A DNA stretch of 64,000 nucleotides from Streptomyces camponoticapitis (GTDB lineage: Bacteria > Actinomycetota > Actinomycetes > Streptomycetales > Streptomycetaceae), in assembly GCF_014646115.1 (NCBI RefSeq), contig NZ_BMMV01000019.1, positions 62,001 to 126,000 of the forward strand, given 5' to 3'. Under the pieces are notes generated by a model, which saw only the letters and a program-made list of their open reading frames with translations, was not told the origin of the DNA and ran no database searches. The stretch's first letter is position 1, and every line of letters starts with the position of its first letter. Below, piece by piece: positions 40,906 through 49,424 of this stretch. The position numbers were made by a program, and so were the translations under genes.

Positions 40906-42425
40906 TCGTCGTCCCCGCTCAGGGGCTGGTCGGAGGCGGGGATCGGACGTGCCGACAGGTCCGGGTCGGTCATCTCGCGGTCGAAGGGGAACATCGGCCG
41001 GCGGATGCGGTGGTGGCCGAGGCGTACCAGGTCCTGGTCCACGCCGCCCGGGGTGAGCGCCATCTTCCAGCCGACCGACATGTCGAACAGCTCGGGCTCC
41101 AGGTAGCCGATCTTCACGATCACGATGTCGGCACCGCGCGGGTCGAGGTCCAGATCGGTGAAGTCGTGCTCGTGGTGGTACGGCTTGCGGAGCTTGGTGA
41201 GGATCGCGTAAACGCTGCCGACCCGGACGACGACCTCGGTCTCGGCGTCACGGTCGCCGTGCCGGACGGCGTGCACCACACCGGTCAGGGTGACCGGGCC
41301 CGCGTGCCGGTCGTCCACCTCGGCACCGGCGGTGACCGTGACGGTGGCGCCGACACCGGCGGCGACGGCGGTCTCGACGGCGGCGGGTCCCGGCACCGAG
41401 GCGTAGACGACGGTCGGGCCGTCGTCCTTCCGGAACTCCGGGCGGGCCAGCAGCCGGGTCAGACCCCAGGTCACGTCGCCGGCGCCACCGGCGGTCGGGT
41501 TGTCGCCGGTGTCGCTGATGAAGTACGGGCGCCGGTCACCGGCCAGGGCCTCGTCCAGGATGCCGTCGAAGGTGCCGGTGGGGGCGACGAACCCGAAGTC
41601 GTGGCGGGCCTTCCAGAAGCCCTGGGCCAGGCGTTCGGCACCGGCGGACACGGCGGCCCGGTCGCTGCCGGTGACCACCACCGCGGCGCGGTTGCGCGGT
41701 TCGTCGGCCCAGGCGTAGCCGACCCATATCGCGGCGTCGATCACGCCGTCGACCGCCTCGGTCTCGGCGACGGCCGCGTACACGCTCCTGGCCGGCTCGA
41801 TCCGGGTGGAGGTCTGCTCGCCGGCCAGCAGCACCGGCACCGGCACCCAGGCCTTGACCGGGCGGGGCGCGCCGGAGACCAGCAGGTCCACCAGGTTGCG
41901 GACGGCCCGCTCCTTGGTCTCCATGTGGTCCTCGTGCGGGGCCATCCGGTAGCAGGTGATCAGGTCGCTGCCGTGGACGAGTTCGCGGGAGACGTTGCCG
42001 TGCAGGTCCATCGAGGTGGAGACGATCACGTCGGGGCCCACGGTGGCGCGGATACGTTCCAGGAGCACCGCCTCGGCGTCGTCGACGCCCTCCACGGTCA
42101 TGGCGCCGTGGATGTCGTACCAGAGGCCGTCCGGCCGGGGCAGCGCGGCGAGCCGCTCGATCAGCTCGTCGGTCAGCTCGGCCCAGGCGTCGGCGGTGAC
42201 GGTGCCGCCCGGCAGCGACTTGCCGACCAGGGCGCCGTGCCAGTCGGCTGCCTCGCGCAGTTCCTCACCGGGGGCCAGGAAGGGGTAGCGGTCCAGCACC
42301 TCGGCGCCGCGCGAGGGATGGAAGGCGGGCGCCCGGGTGCGAGCGGGAGAGAAGGTGGACGACTCGATGCCGAGTCCGGCGATGGCGATGACCGGGCGGG
42401 CTGCGGCGGTGCGGGATCGCGGCAT
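40902..42425 (-). CDS. M81 family metallopeptidase (MlrC-like)
   Basis: 507 residues. The N-terminal DUF1485/M81 domain has VIAIAGLGIESSTFSPARTR, GLWYDIHGAMTVEGVDDAEA, STSMDLHGNVSRELV and RMAPHEDHMETKERA, with zinc-ligand candidates Asp/His in DLHGN and the HxDxxE motif. The C-terminal MlrC_C domain (about 310-480) has GDNPTAGGAGDVTWGLTRLL and VKIGYLEPELFDMSVGWKMA. Microcystinase MlrC is the only well-studied relative; most M81 proteins have unknown substrates, probably small peptide or amide compounds. ATG 42425 has GAGGAG about 5 nt upstream. Middle gene of the ROK-M81-CutC operon, 32 bp after the ROK gene. Confidence 0.92.
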   Translation of the reverse strand: MPRSRTAAARPVIAIAGLGIESSTFSPARTRAPAFHPSRGAEVLDRYPFLAPGEELREAADWHGALVGKSLPGGTVTADAWAELTDELIERLAALPRPDGLWYDIHGAMTVEGVDDAEAVLLERIRATVGPDVIVSTSMDLHGNVSRELVHGSDLITCYRMAPHEDHMETKERAVRNLVDLLVSGAPRPVKAWVPVPVLLAGEQTSTRIEPARSVYAAVAETEAVDGVIDAAIWVGYAWADEPRNRAAVVVTGSDRAAVSAGAERLAQGFWKARHDFGFVAPTGTFDGILDEALAGDRRPYFISDTGDNPTAGGAGDVTWGLTRLLARPEFRKDDGPTVVYASVPGPAAVETAVAAGVGATVTVTAGAEVDDRHAGPVTLTGVVHAVRHGDRDAETEVVVRVGSVYAILTKLRKPYHHEHDFTDLDLDPRGADIVIVKIGYLEPELFDMSVGWKMALTPGGVDQDLVRLGHHRIRRPMFPFDREMTDPDLSARPIPASDQPLSGDDE

Positions 42426-42457
42426 GGCTCCTCGTAGCTCGTAGGGAGAGTGGGGCG

Positions 42458-43690
42458 TCAGGCGTGGCGGGGCGCGGCGGCGCGGAACCGGTCGGTGGCG
42501 GGTTCGGTGCCGCCGGCCCCGCGCAGGGCGTGGGCAAGGGCGCGTTGCATGGCGAACTGTCCGGCCCCGACCAGTCCGGCGTCCGCGCCCAGGCTGGCCC
42601 GCTCGATGGTGAGGTGTTCGGTGACCAGCGGGTGGCAGCTCTCGTAGAGCTGGCTGCGCACGGCGGCGACGAACGGTTCCAGGGTGGAGAGGATGCCGCC
42701 GAGGTAGACGGCGTGCGGGTTGAAGAAATTGACGTTGGCCGCGAGCACTTGGCCGAGGTAGTCGCCGGCCCTGCGGACCGCGCGCGTGGCCTCCGGGTCG
42801 GCGTCGACGGCCAGCCGCACCACGTCCTCGGGGCGGCTGACGTCGGCCCCGCGCTCACGCAGGATGCGGACCAGCGCGGCGCCGGACGCCACGGTTTCCA
42901 GACAGCCGGTGTTGCCGCAGGAGCAGGGGATGTCACCGCCGCCGCCGATCCGGATATGGGTGATGTCACCGGCCGCGCCGGTGGCACCGCGGTAGAGATG
43001 CCCGTCGACCATGATGCCGGCGCCGATCGCGGAGCCGATCTTCACCATGATCGTCTTCCGCAACTCGGCGGGCCGTACGGTGTGTTCGCCGACCGCCATG
43101 CAGTTGGCGTCGTTGTCCACGGCGGCCGGGACGCCGAAGCGTTCCTCCAGCCAGGCGGTGACGGGGAATCGGTTCCAGCCCGGCATCCGGGACGGCATGA
43201 CGGCGGAGCCCGACACGATGTCCACCGGTCCGGGCAGTGAGAGTCCGACCCCGCGCAGCTGGTCGCGTCCGCGCTGCCCTGCCAGCGTCTCCAGGGTCTC
43301 GGCGAGCCGCGGCAGGGCGGCCTCGGGTCCGTCGGCGATCAGGAAGGGGACGGTCGAGACATCCGTCAGACGGCCGCCGGGCAGCACGACACCGATCCTG
43401 GCGTGCCGGCCGCCGAGGTCGGCGGCGACGGCGAACTCGTCGTTGCTGCCCAGTCTCAGCGCTTTACGGGGGCGCCCGCCGGTGGAGGACTGGGTGCCCT
43501 CCTCGGCGATCAGCCCGCGCTCCACCAGCTGGGCCACGCTGAGCGAGATGGTGGAGGCCGAGACGCCGAGCAGTCCGGCGAGTTCGGCGCGCGACGAGGC
43601 CTGGCCCGAGGCGATGAGTTCCAGGACCCGCGCGGCGAGGGCTGAGGTGCCTTTGGCGGCCTTGCCGTCCCAAGCACTTATTCCAGTCAT
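42458..43690 (-). CDS. ROK family transcriptional repressor
   Basis: 410 residues. N-terminal winged helix (about 15-75: ARVLELIASGQASSRAELAG, then LLGVSASTISLSVAQLVERG) followed by a ROK sugar-kinase-like domain with SLPGPVDIVSGSAV, DNDANCMAVGE, GSAIGAGIMVDGHLYRGATG and the zinc motif CSCGNTGCLE. In ROK repressors the kinase domain senses a sugar or sugar phosphate. It is first gene of the ROK-M81-CutC operon and divergent from the transporter operon. The short palindrome AAGTAACTT lies 6 bp upstream of ATG 43690 and a related site 170 bp away, so it should repress both operons. Inducer unknown. Confidence 0.93.
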   Translation of the reverse strand: MTGISAWDGKAAKGTSALAARVLELIASGQASSRAELAGLLGVSASTISLSVAQLVERGLIAEEGTQSSTGGRPRKALRLGSNDEFAVAADLGGRHARIGVVLPGGRLTDVSTVPFLIADGPEAALPRLAETLETLAGQRGRDQLRGVGLSLPGPVDIVSGSAVMPSRMPGWNRFPVTAWLEERFGVPAAVDNDANCMAVGEHTVRPAELRKTIMVKIGSAIGAGIMVDGHLYRGATGAAGDITHIRIGGGGDIPCSCGNTGCLETVASGAALVRILRERGADVSRPEDVVRLAVDADPEATRAVRRAGDYLGQVLAANVNFFNPHAVYLGGILSTLEPFVAAVRSQLYESCHPLVTEHLTIERASLGADAGLVGAGQFAMQRALAHALRGAGGTEPATDRFRAAAPRHA

Positions 43691-43695
43691 GTAAG

Positions 43696-43704
43696 AAGTA
43701 ACTT
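43696..43704. promoter_or_regulatory. AAGTAACTT palindrome at the ROK repressor start
   Basis: Perfect odd palindrome 6 bp upstream of the ROK ATG, sharing the AGTAACTT core with the site at 43861-43878. A position overlapping the transcript start fits autorepression. Confidence 0.5.
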
Positions 43705-43860
43705 CCGCAACGGCGTGTGTGGCGACGACAGTATGCCCGCCCCTCTCGCAAGGGAAGAGTCCGCCGAAGAAAGCAAGCAATCCCCGAACTACCTCAAATC
43801 AATCCAAATGCACCCACAAAAACGGGCCGATTGAGGCGCGGAGACTTTCTTCGAATTCAC

Positions 43861-43878
43861 AGTAACTTACTTGTTACT
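43861..43878. promoter_or_regulatory. AGTAAC-N6-GTTACT operator in the transporter promoter
   Basis: Perfect 6-bp arms; the right arm contains TACTAA, a good -10 hexamer for the rightward operon. The region is strikingly AT-rich for this genome (about 43840-43900). It is 120 bp upstream of the binding-protein ATG, leaving a long 5' leader without other clear structure. Confidence 0.6.
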
Positions 43879-43997
43879 AATTCTTGCTTTGTTTCTCAGG
43901 CGCGTCCGGCGTTAGCTGTCGTGAACGCAGTGCCGGTCCTGCGGCACCCGCCCCGGTCTCTGGGACGCATGCGGGCCCTTTCACTCTGAGGAGAATC

Positions 43998-45815
43998 ATG
44001 TTCCCTGGTCACACGGCGAACAGCCGCCGCTGGGCCCTCGTCGCGGGCGCCGCTGCCACCGCGGGCGCTCTGCTGACAGGCTGTTCGGGCGGCGGTACGT
44101 CGTCGTCGGGCTCCGGCTCGTCGGACACCATCAACTACGCGCTGCCGGCGAACTTCACGCCGAACTGGATACTCCCGGTCGGCACCGCCGCGCACCTCAA
44201 CACCAACAACTCCTCGATATCCCAGTCCCTTTGGGAGCCGCTGATCGCATATGACGGCTCCACCGGCGCCGTCGGCTGGAACAAGAAGAACTCGCTGGCC
44301 ACCGCCGCCGAATTCGCCGAGGACGGCAAGAGCGTCACCATCACGCTCGGCGAACGGCACTGGAGCGACGGCAAGCAGATCACCTCCCGGGACATGGAGT
44401 TCTGGTTCAACCTCGTCAAGGCCAACAAGGCCGAATGGGCCAGCTACAGCCCGGGCAAGGCGCCGGACAACTGGACCTCGCTGAAGGTCGTCGACCCCAC
44501 GCACTTCACCCTCACGTTCGACCGGGAGTACAACCAGCAGTGGATGCTGGCCAACCAGCTCAGCATGATCCGCGTGATGCCTCAGCACGTCTGGGACAAG
44601 ACCAGCGACTCGGGCGCCGTCTCCGACCTCGACCGCACCCCCGCGGGCGCCAAGAAGGTCTGGACGTACCTGAACGACTCCGCCAAGAAGATCTCCGGCT
44701 ACGCGACCGACCCGCTCTGGAAGACGGTCAGCGGCCCGTACACCATCAAGTCGTTCTCCACGGCCGGCAAGGTCGTGCTGACCGCCAACACCAAGTACGA
44801 CGGCGGCGGCAAGGCCAACATCAAAACCGTGAACCTGCTGCCGTTCACGACCACGGACGCCGAGGAGAACGCGCTCCGGGCGGGCACGGTCGACTACGGC
44901 TACATCAACGCCACCAACCTGAGCCAGAAGTCGTCCTTCGCGGCCAAGGGCTACTCGGTGAAGCCGTGGTCCGGCTGGGCCATCACGTACATGCCCTACA
45001 ACTTCAACAACCCCACCATGGGCCCGGTCTTCAAGCAGCTCTACGCCCGCCAGGCGATCCAGATGTCCGTGGACCAGGCCACCCTCTCCAAGGTCGTCTT
45101 CAACGGCACCGCGGTCCCCACCTACGGTCCGATCCCGCAGGGCCAGAGCTCGTCCTTCGTCTCGCCGGAGCAGAAGAAGAACCCGTACCCGTTCTCCACC
45201 TCCAAGGCGAAGCAGCTTCTGAGCGACCACGGCTGGACCGAGCAGGGCGGCACGATGGTGTGCACCACGCCGGGCACCGGTGACAACCAGTGCGGCGCCG
45301 GTGTGGACAAGGGCACGAAGTTCCAGATGCAGGTGCTCTCGCAGTCCGGTTCGACCGTGACCGACAACATGATGAGCGCCCTTCAGTCGTCGTTCGCCAA
45401 GAGCGGCATCGGCTTCACGATCAAGACCGCCCCGGTCAACTCGGTCCTCGCGCAGTCCGGCCAGTGCGAGCCCGACGACAGCGGCTGCAAGTGGCAGTTG
45501 TCGTTCTTCGGCACCGCGGGCAGCTGGTACTTCCCCGCGTACCCGAGCGGTGACGCGCTGTTCGCCACCGGCGGCGGCTCCAACTTCGGCAACTACTCCA
45601 ACCCCGCGGTGGACAAGCTGATCACCGAGACCACCACCTCCTCCTCCGACGAGGCGGTGCAGAAGTACAGCGCGGCCCTGGCCAAGGACCTTCCGGTCAT
45701 CTGGCTGCCGGAGCCGGACTACCAGGTCTCCGTGGTCAAGAACGGCCTGGGCGGCTTCGCCCAGGACTCGCTCGCCAACTTCCACCCGGCCATGTGGAAG
45801 TGGACCACCAAGTGA
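43998..45815 (+). CDS. ABC transporter substrate-binding lipoprotein, family 5 (peptide/opine type)
   Basis: 605 residues. Signal sequence with lipobox: ALVAGAAATAGALLTGCSGG, lipid-anchored Cys near residue 29. The rest is a family 5 (DppA/OppA-like) binding protein: SQSLWEPLIAYDGSTGAVGW, VTITLGERHWSDGKQITSRD, YARQAIQMSVDQATLSKVVF. The length exceeds DppA and fits large-solute binding. ATG 43998 has GAGGAG 5 nt upstream. First gene of a five-gene operon (binding protein, two permeases, double ATPase, ROK kinase). Confidence 0.93.
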   Translation: MFPGHTANSRRWALVAGAAATAGALLTGCSGGGTSSSGSGSSDTINYALPANFTPNWILPVGTAAHLNTNNSSISQSLWEPLIAYDGSTGAVGWNKKNSLATAAEFAEDGKSVTITLGERHWSDGKQITSRDMEFWFNLVKANKAEWASYSPGKAPDNWTSLKVVDPTHFTLTFDREYNQQWMLANQLSMIRVMPQHVWDKTSDSGAVSDLDRTPAGAKKVWTYLNDSAKKISGYATDPLWKTVSGPYTIKSFSTAGKVVLTANTKYDGGGKANIKTVNLLPFTTTDAEENALRAGTVDYGYINATNLSQKSSFAAKGYSVKPWSGWAITYMPYNFNNPTMGPVFKQLYARQAIQMSVDQATLSKVVFNGTAVPTYGPIPQGQSSSFVSPEQKKNPYPFSTSKAKQLLSDHGWTEQGGTMVCTTPGTGDNQCGAGVDKGTKFQMQVLSQSGSTVTDNMMSALQSSFAKSGIGFTIKTAPVNSVLAQSGQCEPDDSGCKWQLSFFGTAGSWYFPAYPSGDALFATGGGSNFGNYSNPAVDKLITETTTSSSDEAVQKYSAALAKDLPVIWLPEPDYQVSVVKNGLGGFAQDSLANFHPAMWKWTTK

Positions 45816-45865
45816 GCCCGGTCTGTGACCACGCGCACCACTGAGCCGAAGCGACCGGAAAGCAC

Positions 45866-46825
45866 ATGACCACTTCCACGTACCTGTTCCGACGGGCCCT
45901 CCAGGCCGTCGCGGTGATCGTCATCGTGACGATCGTGGTCTTCTGTCTGCTGCACGCCCTGCCCGGGGGTCCCGCTCGCGGGATCCTCGGCCCGCAGGCC
46001 ACAGCGCAGCAGATCGCGTCCTTCAACCACGAGCAGGGCCTCGACCAGCCACTGCCCGTGCAGTACCTCTACTACCTGGGCCAACTGCTGCACGGCGACC
46101 TGGGAACCTCGTACACCCTCAATGAGCCGGTCTCCCAGCTCATCACCGAGCGGCTGCCCAAGACCCTGGTGCTCACCGCCCTTTCGGCGGTCGTCGGCCT
46201 CCTGCTGGCCGTCCCGCTGGGCATGTGGCAGGCCGTCCGGCGCAACAGGCCGGTCGACTACGTCATCACCACGCTGAGCTTCATCGCCTACTCCACGCCC
46301 GTGTACTTCCTCGGGCTGATCCTGGTGCTGGTGTTCAGCCAGGTGCTGCCGTGGTTCCCGTCGCAGGCCCCGCAGGGGGACACGCTCGCCCAGGTGTTCG
46401 CCGATCCGCAGGCGCTGGTGCTGCCGGTCGTCGCCGGTGCCGCCTCGATGATCGCGGTCTTCAGCCGCTACATGCGGGCGGCCACCCTGGAGAACCTGTC
46501 CGAGGACTACGTCAGGACGGCGCGGGCCGGCGGCTCCCGCTCCCGCGCCATCCTGTGGCGGCATGTGTTCCGCAACTCGCTGACGCCGGTGATCGCCATG
46601 CTCGGCTATTACGTGCCGGTGCTGTTCGGCGGCGCCCTGGTGGTCGAACAGCTCTTCAACTACCCCGGCATGGGCCTGCTCTTCTGGACCGCAGCGCAGT
46701 CCTCCGACTACCCGGTGCTGCTGGGCTGTGTGCTGGTCATCGCGATCGCCACCGTGGTCGGCACGCTGCTCGCCGACATCGTCCAGCGGCTCATCGACCC
46801 CCGAGTGAAGGCAGGCCGGGCATGA
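45866..46825 (+). CDS. ABC transporter permease (DppB-like)
   Basis: 319 residues with six helices. N-terminal TYLFRRALQAVAVIVIVTIV, the VRTARAGGSRSRAILWRHVF coupling loop and PVIAMLGYYVPVLFGGALVV are typical of DppB/OppB. It starts 50 bp after the binding-protein gene; the stop overlaps the ATG of the next permease. Confidence 0.93.
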   Translation: MTTSTYLFRRALQAVAVIVIVTIVVFCLLHALPGGPARGILGPQATAQQIASFNHEQGLDQPLPVQYLYYLGQLLHGDLGTSYTLNEPVSQLITERLPKTLVLTALSAVVGLLLAVPLGMWQAVRRNRPVDYVITTLSFIAYSTPVYFLGLILVLVFSQVLPWFPSQAPQGDTLAQVFADPQALVLPVVAGAASMIAVFSRYMRAATLENLSEDYVRTARAGGSRSRAILWRHVFRNSLTPVIAMLGYYVPVLFGGALVVEQLFNYPGMGLLFWTAAQSSDYPVLLGCVLVIAIATVVGTLLADIVQRLIDPRVKAGRA

Positions 46826-47718
46826 GCGCCCTCATCCAGCCGGAGATGCCCGGCAAGGCCACCGCGGCCACCGCGGCGTCCGGTTCCCGGCTCGCCGTCC
46901 GGCGCTTCCTGCGCAACCGGCTCGCCGTGGTCGGGCTCGGCGTCGTGGTCTTCTTCTTCCTGTTCTGCTTCGTCGGTCCGCTGGTGTACTCCACCGACCA
47001 GACCCACACGATGCTCGAACAGGTCAACCTCGCCCCCAGCGGATCGCACTGGCTCGGCACCGACGCGGTCGGCCACGACGAACTTGGCCGGCTGATGTAC
47101 GGCGGCAAGGTGTCGCTGATCGTCGGCCTCGCCGCGGGCATCCTGGCGACCGTGATCGGCACCCTGTGGGGCGCCGCCGCCGGCTACGCGGGCGGCTGGA
47201 TCGACGCGGTGATGATGCGGATCGTGGACGCGGGGATCGCCATCCCGGCGCTCTTCATCCTGCTGGTGGTCTCCGCCATCACCACCCCGGGCGCGACCGG
47301 ACTGATCGTCATCCTGGGCGTCGTCTCCTGGCTGATGCCGTCCCGGCTGATCAGGGCCGAGACGCTCACCCTGAAGAACCGCGACTACGTCCTGACCCTG
47401 CGGGCCATTGGCGGAACGCACGCCCGGGCGATCATCCGGCACATCCTGCCGAACTCGGTCTCGACCATCATCGTCGCGGCCACCTTCCAGATCGCCGACG
47501 CCATCCTGCTGGTCGCGTACGTCTCCTACCTGGGCCTGGGCGTCCAGCCGCCGGCCACCGACTGGGGCGGCATGCTGACGGCCGGTCTCACCGCCGCGTA
47601 CTCCGGCTACTGGTGGCTCATCCTGCCGCCGGGCCTCGCCATCATCCTGGTGGTGTGGGCGTTCAACGCGATCGGGGACGGACTCCGCGACGCATTCGAC
47701 GTGAGGGGACGCGGATGA
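46822..47718 (+). CDS. ABC transporter permease (DppC-like)
   Basis: 298 residues. LAVRRFLRNRLAVVGLGVVV at the N-terminus, HWLGTDAVGHDELGRLMYGG, the coupling loop YVLTLRAIGGTHARAIIRHI and AFNAIGDGLRDAFDVR at the end define DppC/OppC. Forms the pore with the upstream permease; 4-bp overlaps at both ends show translational coupling. Confidence 0.94.
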   Translation: MSALIQPEMPGKATAATAASGSRLAVRRFLRNRLAVVGLGVVVFFFLFCFVGPLVYSTDQTHTMLEQVNLAPSGSHWLGTDAVGHDELGRLMYGGKVSLIVGLAAGILATVIGTLWGAAAGYAGGWIDAVMMRIVDAGIAIPALFILLVVSAITTPGATGLIVILGVVSWLMPSRLIRAETLTLKNRDYVLTLRAIGGTHARAIIRHILPNSVSTIIVAATFQIADAILLVAYVSYLGLGVQPPATDWGGMLTAGLTAAYSGYWWLILPPGLAIILVVWAFNAIGDGLRDAFDVRGRG

Positions 47719-49424
47719 CCGCCGCCCAGGGCTCCGCCGCCCCGCAGGCCGGGCCGATTCTCGAACTCGACGACCTCGGCGTCGTCTTCACCACCGAGAC
47801 CGGCGACGTGCCGGCCGTACGGGGCATCTCCCTGCACGTACGGCCGGGCGAGACGCTCGCCCTGGTCGGCGAGTCGGGTTCCGGCAAGTCCACCATCGCG
47901 CTGGCCGCGATGGGCCTGCTGGACGGCAACGCCCGTGCCACCGGCAGTGCCACCATCGCCGGCCATCAGATGGTCGGCGCCCGTGAGGCCGATCTCGCCG
48001 CGCTGCGCGGCCGGACCGTCGCCATGGTGTTCCAGGAGCCGGCCACCGCGCTGGACCCGCTGACCCGGATCGGCAAGCAGATCGCCGAGGTGATCCGCAA
48101 CCACCGCGAGATGTCCGCCAAGGACGCCGCCGCCGAGGCCGTCGGACTCCTCCGCAAGGTCGGCATCCCCGAGCCGGAGAAGCGGGCCGGCGCCTACCCC
48201 TTCCAGCTCTCCGGCGGGCAGCGCCAGCGCGTGGTCATCGCCATGGCCATCGCGAACGACCCCACCCTGCTGATCGCCGACGAGCCGACCACCGCGCTGG
48301 ACGTCACGGTGCAGGCCGAGATCCTCGACCTGCTGCGCCGCCTCGCCGTCGAGACCGGCACCGGTGTCCTGCTGGTCACCCACAACATGGGCGTGGTCGC
48401 GGACTTCGCCGACCGGGTCGCCGTGATGTACGACGGCGAGATCGTGGAGACCGGTCCGGTCGAGGACGTGCTGCTCCGCCCGTCCCACGACTACACCAAG
48501 CGGCTGCTGGCCGCGGTACCGCGGCTGTCGGTCGCCGAGGCGGGCCCGCCCGTACCGTCGCCGGCCGCCGCCCGCCCGGACACCGAGCCGGTCGTCGAAC
48601 TCCGAGACGTCTCTGTGGTGTTCGGCCGCGGCAAGGGTGCCGTACGGGCCCTGGACGAGGTGTCGCTCACCGTCCACGCCGGGGAAACCCTGGGCCTGGT
48701 GGGCGAGTCGGGCTCCGGCAAGTCCACCGCCTCCCGGGTCGCGCTCGGTCTGATCCGGCCGGACTCCGGCACCGCCTCGCTGTTCGGCTCCGACCTGGCG
48801 CGCACCCGGGCCCGGGCCCGGCGGGCGCTGCGGGCCGGTGTCGGCGTGGTACTCCAGGACCCGGTGGCCTCGCTGGATGCCCGGATGACGGTCGGCGAGT
48901 GCGTCGCCGAGCCGCTCAGGGTGCACGGCCGCGGGCTCACCGCCAGGGACCGCCAGGCCAAGGTCGCCGCCGTCCTCGAACGGGTCCGGCTGTCGCCCGA
49001 TCTCGCCCGGCGTGCCCCCCGGGAGCTGTCCGGCGGTCAGCGCCAGCGGGTCAGCCTGGCCCGCGCCCTGGTCCTGGAGCCGCGGCTGCTGGTCGCCGAC
49101 GAGCCCACCAGCGCGCTCGACGTGAGCGTGCAGGAGGCGGTGCTCGAAGTGATCTCCGAACTCCAGGACGAGCTGGGCTTCGCCTGCCTCTTCGTCTCCC
49201 ACGACCTCGCCGTCGTCCAGCACTTCGCCCAGCGCGTCGTGGTGATGCGGGCCGGCCGGATCGAGGAACAGGGCGCCACCGGCGCGACCCTGCTGCACCC
49301 CGAGACCGACTACACCCGCCGGTTGCTGGCCGCCGTGCCGGTGCCCGACCCGGTGATCCAACGCGGCCGCAGAGCCGAACGCCTTGCCACCCTCGCGGCC
49401 GGCCGGACGGAGGCCCAGGCGTGA
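47715..49424 (+). CDS. Fused double ATP-binding protein (DppD-DppF type)
   Basis: 569 residues with two complete ABC modules. First (about 15-275): Walker A GESGSGKSTIALAA, FQLSGGQRQRVVIAMA, LLIADEPTTALDVTVQ. Second (about 295-555): GESGSGKSTASRVA, ELSGGQRQRVSLARAL, LLVADEPTSALDVSVQ. Each has the oligopeptide-transporter C-terminal SHDYTKRLLAAVP / ETDYTRRLLAAVP motif. In Dpp systems these are two genes; fusion fixes the ratio. It powers the DppBC-like permeases. The stop overlaps the ROK kinase GTG. Confidence 0.94.
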   Translation: MTAAQGSAAPQAGPILELDDLGVVFTTETGDVPAVRGISLHVRPGETLALVGESGSGKSTIALAAMGLLDGNARATGSATIAGHQMVGAREADLAALRGRTVAMVFQEPATALDPLTRIGKQIAEVIRNHREMSAKDAAAEAVGLLRKVGIPEPEKRAGAYPFQLSGGQRQRVVIAMAIANDPTLLIADEPTTALDVTVQAEILDLLRRLAVETGTGVLLVTHNMGVVADFADRVAVMYDGEIVETGPVEDVLLRPSHDYTKRLLAAVPRLSVAEAGPPVPSPAAARPDTEPVVELRDVSVVFGRGKGAVRALDEVSLTVHAGETLGLVGESGSGKSTASRVALGLIRPDSGTASLFGSDLARTRARARRALRAGVGVVLQDPVASLDARMTVGECVAEPLRVHGRGLTARDRQAKVAAVLERVRLSPDLARRAPRELSGGQRQRVSLARALVLEPRLLVADEPTSALDVSVQEAVLEVISELQDELGFACLFVSHDLAVVQHFAQRVVVMRAGRIEEQGATGATLLHPETDYTRRLLAAVPVPDPVIQRGRRAERLATLAAGRTEAQA

